NCBI RefSeq assembly: GCF_002930105.1
Contig: NZ_PJRN01000002.1
Location: 248,001 to 312,000, forward strand
Direction of reading: 5' to 3'
DNA length: 64,000 nt
From: Billgrantia saliphila
Lineage (GTDB): Bacteria; Pseudomonadota; Gammaproteobacteria; Pseudomonadales; Halomonadaceae
Numbering within the stretch: position 1 is the first letter of the stretch; the number at the start of each line of letters is the position of its first letter. The notes under the pieces were generated by a model. It saw only the letters and a list, made by a program, of their open reading frames with translations, searched no databases and was not told the origin of the DNA. The translations under genes and the position numbers were made by a program. This document shows, in pieces, positions 52,959-61,643 of the stretch.

Positions 52959-53972
52959 TCAGCCGAGCGAGTCGACGACTTCGGCGATGACGGCAATGGT
53001 ATCGCCCATATGAACCTGGGCGGGGAAACGACGTGCTGCGAGCACCCCGCTGCGGCCGGCACGGTATTCCACCGGCGGGGTTCCGCTACGGGTCATGTCG
53101 TAGACCCGGGCGATCACCTCGCCCTTCTCCACCACGTCGCCGAGAGCCAGGGTCAGTTCGAGCAGGCCGCTGTGCTCGCTCTGCACGTAGCAGCTGGCAT
53201 CGGGCATATCGAGATATACCTGGGGTTCGGTGGGCATTTCCACCTCGCCGTCGATCAGCCCGAAATGGATGAGAAAGTTATGCACGCCTCGTTCGGTGAT
53301 GGCGAGGCTCTCGGGGGTCGAGGTGCCGCCGCCGCCAAGCTCGGTGGCCACGAACACCTTGCCCTGGCTCTCCACCACGGTATCGAACAACGCTGCGGCG
53401 TCGAGCTCGAACATCATCATGGCATAAGGGGCGCCGAAAGACTTGGCGCCCTCCAGCGCCTGGCGCTGCTGTTCGGGATTCTCGAGTACGTGCGAGGCGC
53501 CGAAGGGAATGATGTCGAGCGTGCGCCCACCGGAGTGCAGATCGAGCACCACGTCGCACATCGGCACCAGCACCCGGGTGAAATAGTCGGCGATCTTCTG
53601 GGTGACGTTGCCGTCGGGGTCGCCGGGAAAGCTGCGGTTGAGATTGCCGCCGTCCATCGGCGAGGTTCGCGTCCCGGCCATGGCCGCCGGCGTGTTCATC
53701 ATCGGCACGATGATCACCCGGCCGTGCACCTCTTCCGCCCGTAAGCTACTGGTGAGCTTCATCAGGGCGGTGATGCCTTCGTACTCGTCGCCGTGATTGC
53801 CACCGGTCAGCAGCGCCGTGGGGCCATCGCCGTTCTTGACCACCGTGACCGGAATCATCACCGCTCCCCACGCCGAATCGTCGGTGGAGATCGGCAGCTT
53901 GAGGAAGCCGTGCTGGACCCCGTCGGCGTCGAAATCGACGGTGGCGCTAATCGGGCTGGGTCGCTTGCTCAT
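52959..53972 (-). CDS. doeB: N-alpha-acetyl-L-2,4-diaminobutyrate deacetylase DoeB
   Basis: Zinc-dependent succinylglutamate desuccinylase/aspartoacylase-family enzyme of 337 residues. It removes the acetyl group from N-alpha-acetyl-diaminobutyrate produced by DoeA. Zinc ligands sit in LTGGNHGDEYEG (His and Glu) and VLDLHSGG (His); the catalytic Glu is in FVATELGGGG. The substrate-binding MDGGNLNRSFPGDP follows the usual spacing. 12 bp behind doeA and 48 bp before doeX. Confidence 0.94.
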   Translation of the reverse strand: MSKRPSPISATVDFDADGVQHGFLKLPISTDDSAWGAVMIPVTVVKNGDGPTALLTGGNHGDEYEGITALMKLTSSLRAEEVHGRVIIVPMMNTPAAMAGTRTSPMDGGNLNRSFPGDPDGNVTQKIADYFTRVLVPMCDVVLDLHSGGRTLDIIPFGASHVLENPEQQRQALEGAKSFGAPYAMMMFELDAAALFDTVVESQGKVFVATELGGGGTSTPESLAITERGVHNFLIHFGLIDGEVEMPTEPQVYLDMPDASCYVQSEHSGLLELTLALGDVVEKGEVIARVYDMTRSGTPPVEYRAGRSGVLAARRFPAQVHMGDTIAVIAEVVDSLG

Positions 53973-53984
53973 GGTTGGCTCTCC

Positions 53985-55184
53985 TTATTTGACGAATAGC
54001 TGACGGGGGAAGTTGGCCAGCGCCTCGCAGCCGGTCTCGGTAATCAGAATGCTCTCGGTGATCTCGACGCCCCAGTCATCCAGCCACATGCCCGGCATGA
54101 AGTGAAAGGTCATGCCCGGTTCGAGAATGGTCTCGTCGGAAGGACGCAGGCTCATGGTGCGCTCGCCCCAGTCAGGCGGATAGCTGATGCCGATGGGATA
54201 GCCGCAGCGAGCGCCGCCGCGATCGAAGCCGTACTTGTCCATGGCGGCGCCCAGCGCCATGGCGATATCGGCGGTGCGATTGCCCGGCTTGGCCACGGCA
54301 AGCCCGTTCTCGATCCCCTCGAGCAGCGCCGATTCGGCCCGCACGAAATCCTGCGGCGGGCGCCCAAGGAAGACGGTGCGCGACAGCGGTGCGTGATAGC
54401 GCTTGAAGACACCGGCGATCTCGAAGAAGGTCCCCTCGCCCTCGCGAAACGGAGTGTCGTCCCAGGTCAGGTGCGGAGCCGCCGCATCCTTGCCGGTAGG
54501 CAGCATCGGCACGATGGCGGGGTAGTCCCCCCCGTACATGTTGCCATGCTCGTCGACACAGCCTTCGATACCGACGCGATAGATCTCCGAGACCAGCTTG
54601 CTCTTGGGCAGGCCCGGCTCGATCATTTCTAGGATGCGCGAATGCATACCCTCGACGATCTTGCCGGCGATGCGCATGTAGGCGATTTCCTGGGGCGACT
54701 TGATGGCGCGACACCAGTTGACCAGCGAGTTGGCGTCCATGAAGCGTGCATGGGGTAATTCTCGCAGCAGGCTCTGATAAGCCTTGGCCGAGAAATAGTA
54801 GTTGTCCATCTCCAGCCCCACGACACCCTGGTGCCAGCCGCGATCGGGCATGATCGACTGGGCCAGGTAGTCCATGGGATGCATGTCGGGATTCTGGACG
54901 TAATAATCGGGGTAATAGGTGATGTTGTCGGGGTCGATCCAGCAAGTGCGCAGCGCCCCGTTGGCATCCATGCGCCTTCCGTACCATACCGGCTCGCCCT
55001 CCAGGCCCACCAGCACACACTGGTGTACATAGAACGACCAGCCATCGTAGCCGGTCAGCCAGGCCATGTTGGACGGATCGCTGATGACCAGCACGTCAAT
55101 GCCGCGACTGGCCATCTCGGCACGGACCTTCCAAAGTCGACTTGCATATTCTTCACGAGTGAAGGGCAGGGATACCTGTGTCAT
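53985..55184 (-). CDS. doeA: Ectoine hydrolase DoeA
   Basis: M24 (creatinase/aminopeptidase P-like) enzyme of 399 residues that opens the ectoine ring to N-acetyl-diaminobutyrate. N-terminal creatinase domain (FTREEYASRLWKVRAEMASR, VLVISDPSNMAWLTGYDGWS) and a pita-bread C-terminal domain (GDYPAIVPMLPTGKDAAAPH, LEPGMTFHFMPGMWLDDWG, ITESILITETG). As known for ectoine hydrolases, the classical metal ligands are not all conserved. ATG 55184 gives the family length; alternative starts at 55199 and 55259 would add unconserved residues. First gene of doeABX, divergent from the MocR regulator. Confidence 0.94.
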   Translation of the reverse strand: MTQVSLPFTREEYASRLWKVRAEMASRGIDVLVISDPSNMAWLTGYDGWSFYVHQCVLVGLEGEPVWYGRRMDANGALRTCWIDPDNITYYPDYYVQNPDMHPMDYLAQSIMPDRGWHQGVVGLEMDNYYFSAKAYQSLLRELPHARFMDANSLVNWCRAIKSPQEIAYMRIAGKIVEGMHSRILEMIEPGLPKSKLVSEIYRVGIEGCVDEHGNMYGGDYPAIVPMLPTGKDAAAPHLTWDDTPFREGEGTFFEIAGVFKRYHAPLSRTVFLGRPPQDFVRAESALLEGIENGLAVAKPGNRTADIAMALGAAMDKYGFDRGGARCGYPIGISYPPDWGERTMSLRPSDETILEPGMTFHFMPGMWLDDWGVEITESILITETGCEALANFPRQLFVK

Positions 55185-55286
55185 TAGGCCACTCGCCATC
55201 GCATCACCAATAACCGGCCGTCTCCTGTGGGAGAGGGCCGGGCCGGAAGCGGTCATCAAGGCGGGTGTGCGCCGAAGTCACCCGAA

Positions 55287-55326
55287 AAATTGTCATGATC
55301 CGAATCGCGCAAAAACATGACAATTT
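55287..55326. promoter_or_regulatory. 11-bp inverted repeat operator candidate between doeA and enuR
   Basis: AAATTGTCATG (55287-55297) and CATGACAATTT (55316-55326) are perfect inverted copies separated by 18 bp. They lie in the divergent doeA/enuR promoter region, and a third copy overlaps the enuR start. Widely spaced repeats are typical for MocR-type dimers. Most likely the EnuR-type operator controlling doeABX and enuR. Confidence 0.7.
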
Positions 55327-55392
55327 CCATTCAATGCCGCTAAGCTGATAGTAGCACCAGCCCTTGGCTGGCGGTCAAAGGCTTTATTGAAT

Positions 55393-55402
55393 CATGACAA
55401 TT
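55393..55402. promoter_or_regulatory. Third CATGACAATT element over the enuR start codon
   Basis: CATGACAATT repeats the right arm of the 55316-55326 element, 77 bp away in the same orientation, and contains the ATG of enuR. Binding here would block enuR transcription or translation initiation, fitting autoregulation. Confidence 0.6.
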
Positions 55403-56800
55403 GACCTAACTCCGTACCTGTCGGATACGGGCCCCAAATACCTGTCGATCGCCCGCGCCCTGTCCGAAGCAGTGCGCCAGGGCGAGCTGGTTCCCGGCAC
55501 TCGGCTACCGCCTCACCGTCAATTGGCCGAGAGCCTTGGCGTCAGTGTGCAGACCGTGTCGCGCGCCTACGCCCAGGCCGAGAAGATGGGCCTGGTCCAG
55601 GCGCGGGTGGGTAGCGGTACCTGGATCAACGCACTCGACGACGCCCGCGAGTCGGCCTATCTGCGCGGCCAGGAAGTGCGCCACGAAGCACCGCTCATCG
55701 ACCTGTCGATTGCTCACCCCGTATGTCCCCCCGGCCACCACCTGCGCTTTCGCCAGGCGCTGATGGAGCTGGCCGAGCAGGCCAGCCCCGAAGTGATCAC
55801 CGCCTGCCGCCCCATCGCCGGATTGTTGCACCAGCGTGAGCGAGCCAGCGTCTGGCTGCAGACGCGCCTTCATGTCCCCGGCGAACTGGACGACCGGATT
55901 CTCTGCAACGGCGCCGCCCACGCTCTGATGCTGGCCATTTCCAGCGTCGTGCAGCATGGCGACCTGGTGCTGACCGAAGCCCTGACCGATCACGGCCTGA
56001 TCGCCCTCTCGCGCACGCTGGGTTTTCAACTGCGTGGCGTGTCCATCGATGCCGAGGGCATCGTGCCCGAGGCGCTGGAGCTGGCTTGCCAGCGGTTCAA
56101 GCCGCGCGCGCTCTATCTCACCCCGACCCAGCTCAACCCCACCGGGGCGACCATGAGCGAGACACGCCGCGACGCCGTGGCCGAGGTACTGGCCCGCCAT
56201 CGAGTGTGGCTGATCGAGGACGACGTCCATGCCTTGCTGGAGGCGCCGGGATTCACCCCGGTGACGAGCCGCATCCCGCAGTTGGGTTTTCACGTCACCA
56301 GCCTGACCAAGATCACGGTGCCGGGATTGCGTGCCGGCTACCTCACCGTGCCGCGCGGCCAGCTGCACCACGTGCTGCCGCGCATGCGCGCCACAACCTG
56401 GATGGCCACGCCGCTGGTCTTCGAGATCGCCGACCGCTGGCTCGCCGACGGCACCGTCGAGGCCATGGCCGCCGAGCAGCGCGACCTGCTCGGCCAGCGC
56501 CAGCGCCTCGCCGCTCGGCTGCTCGGCCACCATACGCTGGAATCGCGGCCCACCAGCCTGCATGTATGGGTAACCCTGCCCGACGCTTGGCGCGCCGAGG
56601 AGCTGCAGCAACAGGCCGAACAGGAGGGCCTTGCCATCACCACCGCGGTGCCTTTCATGGTGGAGCAGACCCCACCGCCACGGCGCATCCGGCTGAGCCT
56701 GGGGGCCGAGCAGGACATCGAGCGCCTGCAGGAAGGGCTCAAGCGCTTGGCCGTGCTGCTCGACGAAGCGCCGCCACCCATGATGCAGATCGTCTACTGA
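55394..56800 (+). CDS. enuR: MocR-type GntR/aminotransferase regulator (EnuR-like)
   Basis: 468-residue regulator: N-terminal GntR winged helix (KYLSIARALSEAVRQGELVP, LAESLGVSVQTVSRAYAQAE) joined to a fold-type I aminotransferase-like domain. The PLP-binding Lys306 is in VTSLTKITVPGLRAGY and the Asp of LIEDDVH binds the ring nitrogen; NPTGATMSE is also kept. In characterised relatives the PLP reacts with diaminobutyrate or N-acetyl-diaminobutyrate, relieving repression of ectoine genes. Divergent from doeA with operator-like repeats between them. A second regulator (DoeX) is in the same cluster. Confidence 0.88.
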   Translation: MTIDLTPYLSDTGPKYLSIARALSEAVRQGELVPGTRLPPHRQLAESLGVSVQTVSRAYAQAEKMGLVQARVGSGTWINALDDARESAYLRGQEVRHEAPLIDLSIAHPVCPPGHHLRFRQALMELAEQASPEVITACRPIAGLLHQRERASVWLQTRLHVPGELDDRILCNGAAHALMLAISSVVQHGDLVLTEALTDHGLIALSRTLGFQLRGVSIDAEGIVPEALELACQRFKPRALYLTPTQLNPTGATMSETRRDAVAEVLARHRVWLIEDDVHALLEAPGFTPVTSRIPQLGFHVTSLTKITVPGLRAGYLTVPRGQLHHVLPRMRATTWMATPLVFEIADRWLADGTVEAMAAEQRDLLGQRQRLAARLLGHHTLESRPTSLHVWVTLPDAWRAEELQQQAEQEGLAITTAVPFMVEQTPPPRRIRLSLGAEQDIERLQEGLKRLAVLLDEAPPPMMQIVY

Positions 56801-56826
56801 ATCCACCGACCGAGCGAGGAACCGCC

Positions 56827-57762
56827 ATGCGCATACTGCTGCACATCGATGACATCGAGACTTGGCGCGACGCCCTGGCCAAGCGATTGCCCGATGCCGA
56901 TATCGTCACCGCCGACGACCCCGCCGAGCAGCGTCGCGACGTCGACTACCTGGCGGTGTGGAAGCCGCCGGAAACGCTGCTGCGCGAGCAGACCCGCGCC
57001 AAGGGCATCGTCAACCTGGGCGCCGGCGTCGACGCCCTGCTCAACAACCCCGCCCGCCCTGAGGGCGTGCCCATCGTCAAGCTGCGCGATGCGGGCATGG
57101 CCGAGCTGATCGGCGACTACGTGCGCTACGGCATCCTGCACTTCCAGCGTGACTTCGACCGCTATCGGCGACAGCAGGCACGCCGCGAATGGCGCGAACT
57201 CACGGTGGACGCCAAGCGCGACTGGCCGGTGGGCGTGCTCGGGCTCGGTGCCATCGGTGCCAAGGTGGCCGCCATGGTCGCCGCAGACGGCTTCCCGGTA
57301 CACGGCTGGAGCCGTTCACCCAAAAACCTCGACGGTATCGCCTGTCATCACGGCGATGCGGGGTTGAACGAGCTGCTCGGCGAGGTACGCACCTTAGTGC
57401 TGCTCCTGCCGGGAACCGGTTCCACCCGTCATATCGTCAACGCCGAGACGCTGGCGGCACTGCCTGCCGGCGCAACGTTGATCAACCCCGGACGCGGCTC
57501 ATTGATCGACGAGGAAGCCCTGCTCGTGGCGCTGGGCGAAGGAGAAGAGGAAGGTCGGCTGCGTGGCGCCCTGCTCGACGCCTTCCCCGACGAGCCGCTA
57601 CCCGAAGACAGCCCGCTGTGGCGGCATCCGCGCATATGGATCACGCCGCATATGGCCGGCCCCACGCCACTCGAGGAGGCAGCGGACCAGGCAGCCGAGG
57701 CGATCCGTGCCTTCGAGGCCGGCGAGGCGATCGATACCGTCGACCCCGAGGCCGGCTACTGA
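56827..57762 (+). CDS. ghrA: Glyoxylate/hydroxypyruvate reductase A-type dehydrogenase
   Basis: D-2-hydroxyacid dehydrogenase of 311 residues reducing glyoxylate, hydroxypyruvate or related 2-keto acids with NAD(P)H. Rossmann motif VGVLGLGAIGAKVAAMVAADG near residue 140 (given here across its core), catalytic Arg in LINPGRGSLID, Glu in DEPLPEDSPLW and His in ITPHMAGPT. 26 bp behind enuR on the same strand, so co-transcribed. Its link to ectoine or hydroxyectoine breakdown is suggested by position only. Confidence 0.88.
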   Translation: MRILLHIDDIETWRDALAKRLPDADIVTADDPAEQRRDVDYLAVWKPPETLLREQTRAKGIVNLGAGVDALLNNPARPEGVPIVKLRDAGMAELIGDYVRYGILHFQRDFDRYRRQQARREWRELTVDAKRDWPVGVLGLGAIGAKVAAMVAADGFPVHGWSRSPKNLDGIACHHGDAGLNELLGEVRTLVLLLPGTGSTRHIVNAETLAALPAGATLINPGRGSLIDEEALLVALGEGEEEGRLRGALLDAFPDEPLPEDSPLWRHPRIWITPHMAGPTPLEEAADQAAEAIRAFEAGEAIDTVDPEAGY

Positions 57763-57904
57763 AGAGAGAGCCTGGCGGATGCGCTCGGCCTCTCGACGCT
57801 ACGGCTGGCCAACTTGGGCACTTCGCCAGACGACAATGCTCAGAGAGTGTGCCAGCGCCAGCATGAGCTTGCGCGACATGGGAGTTCGATGAAGGAAGTT
57901 TTTC

Positions 57905-58018
57905 ATGACCAAGGCGTTCTGCCGAGCGGAAGAGTCGAAGTGCGTCAGCTGCAATTTCGTCGCCCTCGCCCCTGAGCTTGACCCTTGCGATTGCGTTTCG
58001 ATGGTTCATTTGACTTAG
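57905..58018 (+). CDS. Candidate 37-residue Cys-rich microprotein
   Basis: Short frame with ATG 57905 preceded by AAGGAAG at a suitable distance. It encodes 37 residues with five cysteines (Cys6, Cys13, Cys16, Cys28, Cys30), including a CVSC pair and a CDC pair as might bind metal. The TAG stop falls within the palindrome at 58014-58028. No homologue is recognised and a chance frame is quite possible. Confidence 0.22.
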   Translation: MTKAFCRAEESKCVSCNFVALAPELDPCDCVSMVHLT

Positions 58019-58028
58019 GTCACCTAAG
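58014..58028. promoter_or_regulatory. 15-bp perfect palindrome upstream of the DUF3108 gene
   Basis: CTTAGGT-C-ACCTAAG, a 7+1+7 perfect palindrome 119 bp before the DUF3108 start. No T-run follows. It looks like a protein-binding operator; the regulator is unknown. Confidence 0.45.
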
Positions 58029-58147
58029 GGGCAGGTAGCCGGTAGCAACATGTCGCACTCAGGCGTGAAAAGAATGTGCAGCTCGGAACCCGGATCGCTT
58101 TCTCACGCTCTCATGCAAGGTCACCCTTTCCTGCAGACAGGTCCGAC

Positions 58148-58837
58148 ATGTTCCGAACCCTGGGATCCACCGCCCGCCGGGGACTGGCGGCGCTGTTGCT
58201 GGCCGCCATTTCCGGCCTGGCGCTGGCCGAACGCATTCCGGCGACACCGGAACTGACGCCCTTCAACGCCAGCTATCGACTCGAAGTGAAGGGTTGGCCC
58301 AACGCCACCATCGACCACCGCCTGAGCCGCGAGAATGGTCACTGGCAGAGCCGCATGCAGGCTGCCATCGCCGTGGCGCGCGGCAACGAACGCAGCCGTT
58401 TCATCGTCACGCCGGAGGGCATTCGTTCGGTGAACTACGCCAGCGGCTACTCGGTGCTGGGCGTCAGCGGTCGCTATCGGCTGGGCGGTGGCGACCTAAC
58501 CCGCCACGTCGACCGTCAGGCCGCTCTGATCGAGCTCTCCCGGCGTGCTCTCGCGGGCGGCTGCGAGGATGCTGTCTGTCGGCTTACCTACCAGGATCAT
58601 CGCGGTCGCGAAGAGGCTCTCGATTATCGTGTGCTGGCGCGTGAAACGCTGCGTCTCCCCTCGGGCGAGTTCGAAGCGCTCAAGGTCGAGGTGAAGGACC
58701 CCGAGAGCCCCGACAGCACTCTGCTTTTCCATTTTCACCCAGAGTTGCCCGGCCTGCTGCTGGCGGTGGATTACCAGAGCGACGGCGAACGCAGGAGTCG
58801 GCTCTTTCTTACCGCGCTGGATGCGCCCGGACGTTGA
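58148..58837 (+). CDS. Exported DUF3108 protein
   Basis: 229 residues with a signal peptide (MFRTLGSTARRGLAALLLAA...LALA-ER), then a beta-rich DUF3108 domain: PFNASYRLEVKGWPNATIDH, then LPSGEFEALKVEV and LLFHFHPELPGLLLAVDYQ towards the end. Two cysteines (GGCEDAVC) could form a disulfide in the periplasm. Family function is unknown. ATG 58148 starts the signal peptide; a longer frame from 58076 adds residues without support. Same strand as lysO, 94 bp upstream of it. Confidence 0.82.
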   Translation: MFRTLGSTARRGLAALLLAAISGLALAERIPATPELTPFNASYRLEVKGWPNATIDHRLSRENGHWQSRMQAAIAVARGNERSRFIVTPEGIRSVNYASGYSVLGVSGRYRLGGGDLTRHVDRQAALIELSRRALAGGCEDAVCRLTYQDHRGREEALDYRVLARETLRLPSGEFEALKVEVKDPESPDSTLLFHFHPELPGLLLAVDYQSDGERRSRLFLTALDAPGR

Positions 58838-58931
58838 AATCGGCTTGCTGACCTTCTCCTCGGCACCGCGCGTAAAAGCCTGATAAAGTTGTCGGCTTTC
58901 GTCGTCATGCGGGTGGGAGAAGGGAATCTCG

Positions 58932-59858
58932 ATGCTGTCCGGGCTGTTGATCGTTCTGCTCCCGCTGATGCTGGGCTACCTGGTGCCCCTGCGCCACGCC
59001 GGAGCCCTCGAGTGGGTCAATCGCGGCGTCAATGCCTCGGTCTACGTCATTCTGCTGCTGATGGGTATCGGGCTGGCGGGCCTCGACGACCTGCTCGTAG
59101 GACTGTCACGAATGGGTGGTCAGGCACTCCAACTGTTCGCGGTCATCAGCGCTTGCAACCTGACGGCGCTCTGGTGGCTGTCGCGCCGACTCGAACTGCG
59201 CATGCTCACGTCACCGGTGGTCGCGGGCGCACCGACCACCAAGCTCGCCGCTCTGCTCGGCTCCTTGTCACTGGTGGCCGTGGTCGGCGGCGGCGTGCTG
59301 CTCGGGCTCATCCTCGGGTGGTTGATCGGCGGCGGTGTCTACGTTCACGCCGAGCGACTCGCCGAGTGGGTGCTCTACGCCCTGCTGGCATTGATCGGCT
59401 GTCAGCTGCGCAATTCGGGCATGCCGCTGCGCCAGATACTGCTAAATCGTCACGGCCTGGCGATCGCTGCCGTCCTGGCGGCGAGTTCGCTGCTCGGCGG
59501 CCTGTTGGCGGCACCATTACTCGCGCTGCGCTGGAACGAGGGGTTGGCGTTGGCGTCCGGCTTCGGCTGGTATTCGCTCTCGGCGATCCTCGTCGGCGAT
59601 CGTCTCGGCCCGCTGCTCGGCGGCGTGGCGTTCTTCAACGACCTGACCCGCGAACTCCTGGCCTTCGTCCTGATTCCGCTGACCATACGCCGCCACGCCC
59701 CGCTGGCCATCGGCTACGGCGGCGCCACCGCCATGGATTTCACCCTGCCGGTGATTCAGCAGCACGGCGGCGTTGCCTGCGTACCTATCGCCGTGGTCAG
59801 CGGTTTCCTGCTTTCGCTGCTGTCACCGCCATTGATTCTGTTCTTCCTGTCGCTATAG
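58932..59858 (+). CDS. lysO: LysO-family lysine exporter
   Basis: 308-residue inner-membrane protein matching E. coli LysO (YbjE) along its length: N-terminal SGLLIVLLPLMLGYLVPLRH, central ALIGCQLRNSGMPLRQILLN, ALASGFGWYSLSAIL, FFNDLTRELLAFVLIP and the C-terminal GATAMDFTLPVIQ. Exports L-lysine and toxic lysine analogues in E. coli. About eight membrane spans. ATG 58932 follows GGGAGAAGG. Faces the chemoreceptor gene. Confidence 0.91.
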   Translation: MLSGLLIVLLPLMLGYLVPLRHAGALEWVNRGVNASVYVILLLMGIGLAGLDDLLVGLSRMGGQALQLFAVISACNLTALWWLSRRLELRMLTSPVVAGAPTTKLAALLGSLSLVAVVGGGVLLGLILGWLIGGGVYVHAERLAEWVLYALLALIGCQLRNSGMPLRQILLNRHGLAIAAVLAASSLLGGLLAAPLLALRWNEGLALASGFGWYSLSAILVGDRLGPLLGGVAFFNDLTRELLAFVLIPLTIRRHAPLAIGYGGATAMDFTLPVIQQHGGVACVPIAVVSGFLLSLLSPPLILFFLSL

Positions 59859-59923
59859 ACGATTGAAAAGGCGCCGCGGGCCCGATACCACCAGCTCGCG
59901 ACGCCAGCTTCGACTCACCTACC

Positions 59924-61573
59924 TTAGGCGGGTTCGACTATCGTCCTGACCAGCGCAGGCAGCGACCCACCAGCGTTCCGTTCCGCCTTGTGGGAAGGCA
60001 GGTATGCCTCATGCTGATGAGACTCATTGATACGGAACCACATAACTTCCTGAACAAGCTTCTCAGCCTGTATCCGAAGCGTTGCGGCCGCCCCCGCGGC
60101 CTCCTCCACCAGTGCCGCATTCTGCTGGGTCACGTGGTCCATCTGTCCTACCGCCGTATTGACCTGCTCGATACCGATGCTCTGCTCGCGCGAAGCCGAC
60201 GATATCTCTTCCATCAGATCCGTCATGCGTGCGACCGCCTCCACCACCTCACGAATCGTGCCACCAGTGCGCTCGATCAGCCCAGCCCCATCATTCACTT
60301 TCTGGTTGGAGGCTTCGATCAAAGTACGAATCTCGCGGGAGGCATCGGCGCTACGACTGGCCAGGTTGCGTACCTCGCCTGCAACCACGGCGAATCCACG
60401 GCCTTGCTCGCCGGCGCGTGCCGCTTCCACCGACGCGTTGAGGGCGAGAATATTGGTCTGGAAAGCGATCGAGTCGATCACCTCGATGATGTCCTTCACG
60501 CGACTGGAGCTTTCGGCGATTCCCCGCATCGTGGTCACCACATCCGCCATCATGTCGCCTCCCTGGCGTGCCGTGCCACTCGCATCCAAGGCAAGTTTAT
60601 TGGCCAGCTGCGCATTCTCTGCGTTTTGACGTACCGTCTGGGTGAGCTCCTCCATGCTGGAGGCCGTTTCCTCGATCGAGGCGGCCTGCTGCTCGGTACG
60701 CGCCGACAGGTCGTGGTTGCCGGTGGCGATCTGATCGACGCCGGTATTGATGCTGTCGGTACCGCGGTGGATATTTTCCAGCGATGAGGCCAAACGCTTG
60801 CGCATGCCTTCGATCCTGGCGAGCAGACTGCTCTCATCCCCGTCCTTGAGAGCCAAGGATTGGGTCAGATCGCCCCCGGCAATACGCTGCACGACTTCCT
60901 GAGCATGACGTGGATCACCCCCCAGGCTTTTGAGCACGTCCTTGATGATCCAGCCCATCGCCACGGTGAGAATACTGCCGATCAGCAGCAGTAACAGGCC
61001 CAGTTCGATCAGGCTATCCCAGAAGGCTGCGTTGATGTCATCCATGTAAACGCCAGCGGCCAGATTCCACTCCCAGCCCGGAACCCGCTGCACATAGCTG
61101 AGCTTGGGAACCTGGCCGCCCCCGGCCTGCCCACGCTCGGACATGTAGTTCACGAACCCGCCTTCGCGTGGGTTGCTGTCGGCCGTCGCTTTCAGTTCCT
61201 GATAAAGGTAGAGCCCATTTTTGTCCCGGAAATCCGCCATGCTATCGCCCAGTTCCCGCCGCGGATGCGCGACGATTCCGATGTCGCTGTCGAAGGCGAA
61301 GATATACCCATCCTCGCCAAAACTCAGACTATCCAGGCTATCGATCGCGCGGGACTGAGCCTCCTCGACGCTCAATTCGCCACGCTCGGCGCGCTCGGCA
61401 AAATGCACGACGAGATCGCGGGCACTACCAACGAAATATTCAAGGCTGGTAATCCGCTCCTGTAGCAGGCCTGCACGCTTGTCATACGCCGTCCAGCCAA
61501 CCAATAACAGCATGCCAATCCACATGAGAGCCAAGGTGGCCCATAATTTTCTGCTCGTTGTCCAATGACGCAT
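59924..61573 (-). CDS. Methyl-accepting chemotaxis protein with single Cache sensor
   Basis: 549-residue chemoreceptor. First span about 11-29, periplasmic single-Cache domain (about 35-190; FGEDGYIFAFDSDIGIVAHP, VPGWEWNLAAGVYMDDI), second span about 188-210, HAMP, then the signalling domain with the hairpin tip VIDSIAFQTNILALNASVEA and flanking methylation helices. The C-terminus ends in VEPA rather than a CheR-binding pentapeptide. ATG 61573 is preferred over GTG 61576 because of the GGAG spacing. A FliA-type promoter lies about 70 bp upstream. Cache ligands are often small organic acids; the ligand is unknown. Confidence 0.93.
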   Translation of the reverse strand: MRHWTTSRKLWATLALMWIGMLLLVGWTAYDKRAGLLQERITSLEYFVGSARDLVVHFAERAERGELSVEEAQSRAIDSLDSLSFGEDGYIFAFDSDIGIVAHPRRELGDSMADFRDKNGLYLYQELKATADSNPREGGFVNYMSERGQAGGGQVPKLSYVQRVPGWEWNLAAGVYMDDINAAFWDSLIELGLLLLLIGSILTVAMGWIIKDVLKSLGGDPRHAQEVVQRIAGGDLTQSLALKDGDESSLLARIEGMRKRLASSLENIHRGTDSINTGVDQIATGNHDLSARTEQQAASIEETASSMEELTQTVRQNAENAQLANKLALDASGTARQGGDMMADVVTTMRGIAESSSRVKDIIEVIDSIAFQTNILALNASVEAARAGEQGRGFAVVAGEVRNLASRSADASREIRTLIEASNQKVNDGAGLIERTGGTIREVVEAVARMTDLMEEISSASREQSIGIEQVNTAVGQMDHVTQQNAALVEEAAGAAATLRIQAEKLVQEVMWFRINESHQHEAYLPSHKAERNAGGSLPALVRTIVEPA

Positions 61574-61643
61574 CACGTCTCCTAATTGGTAATGGGCTGT
61601 AAAACGCGATCCCTTTTTGCTCTTGTTGGCGCACTGGAACTCC

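Larger units (their letters stand above)
57763..58147. other. 385-bp stretch without an established gene
   Basis: Contains a candidate 37-codon Cys-rich frame (57905-58018) and a 15-bp perfect palindrome (58014-58028). Otherwise no supported coding frame; an open minus-strand frame across it is low-complexity and lacks homology I can recognise. Probably holds the promoter of the DUF3108 gene. Confidence 0.5.
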
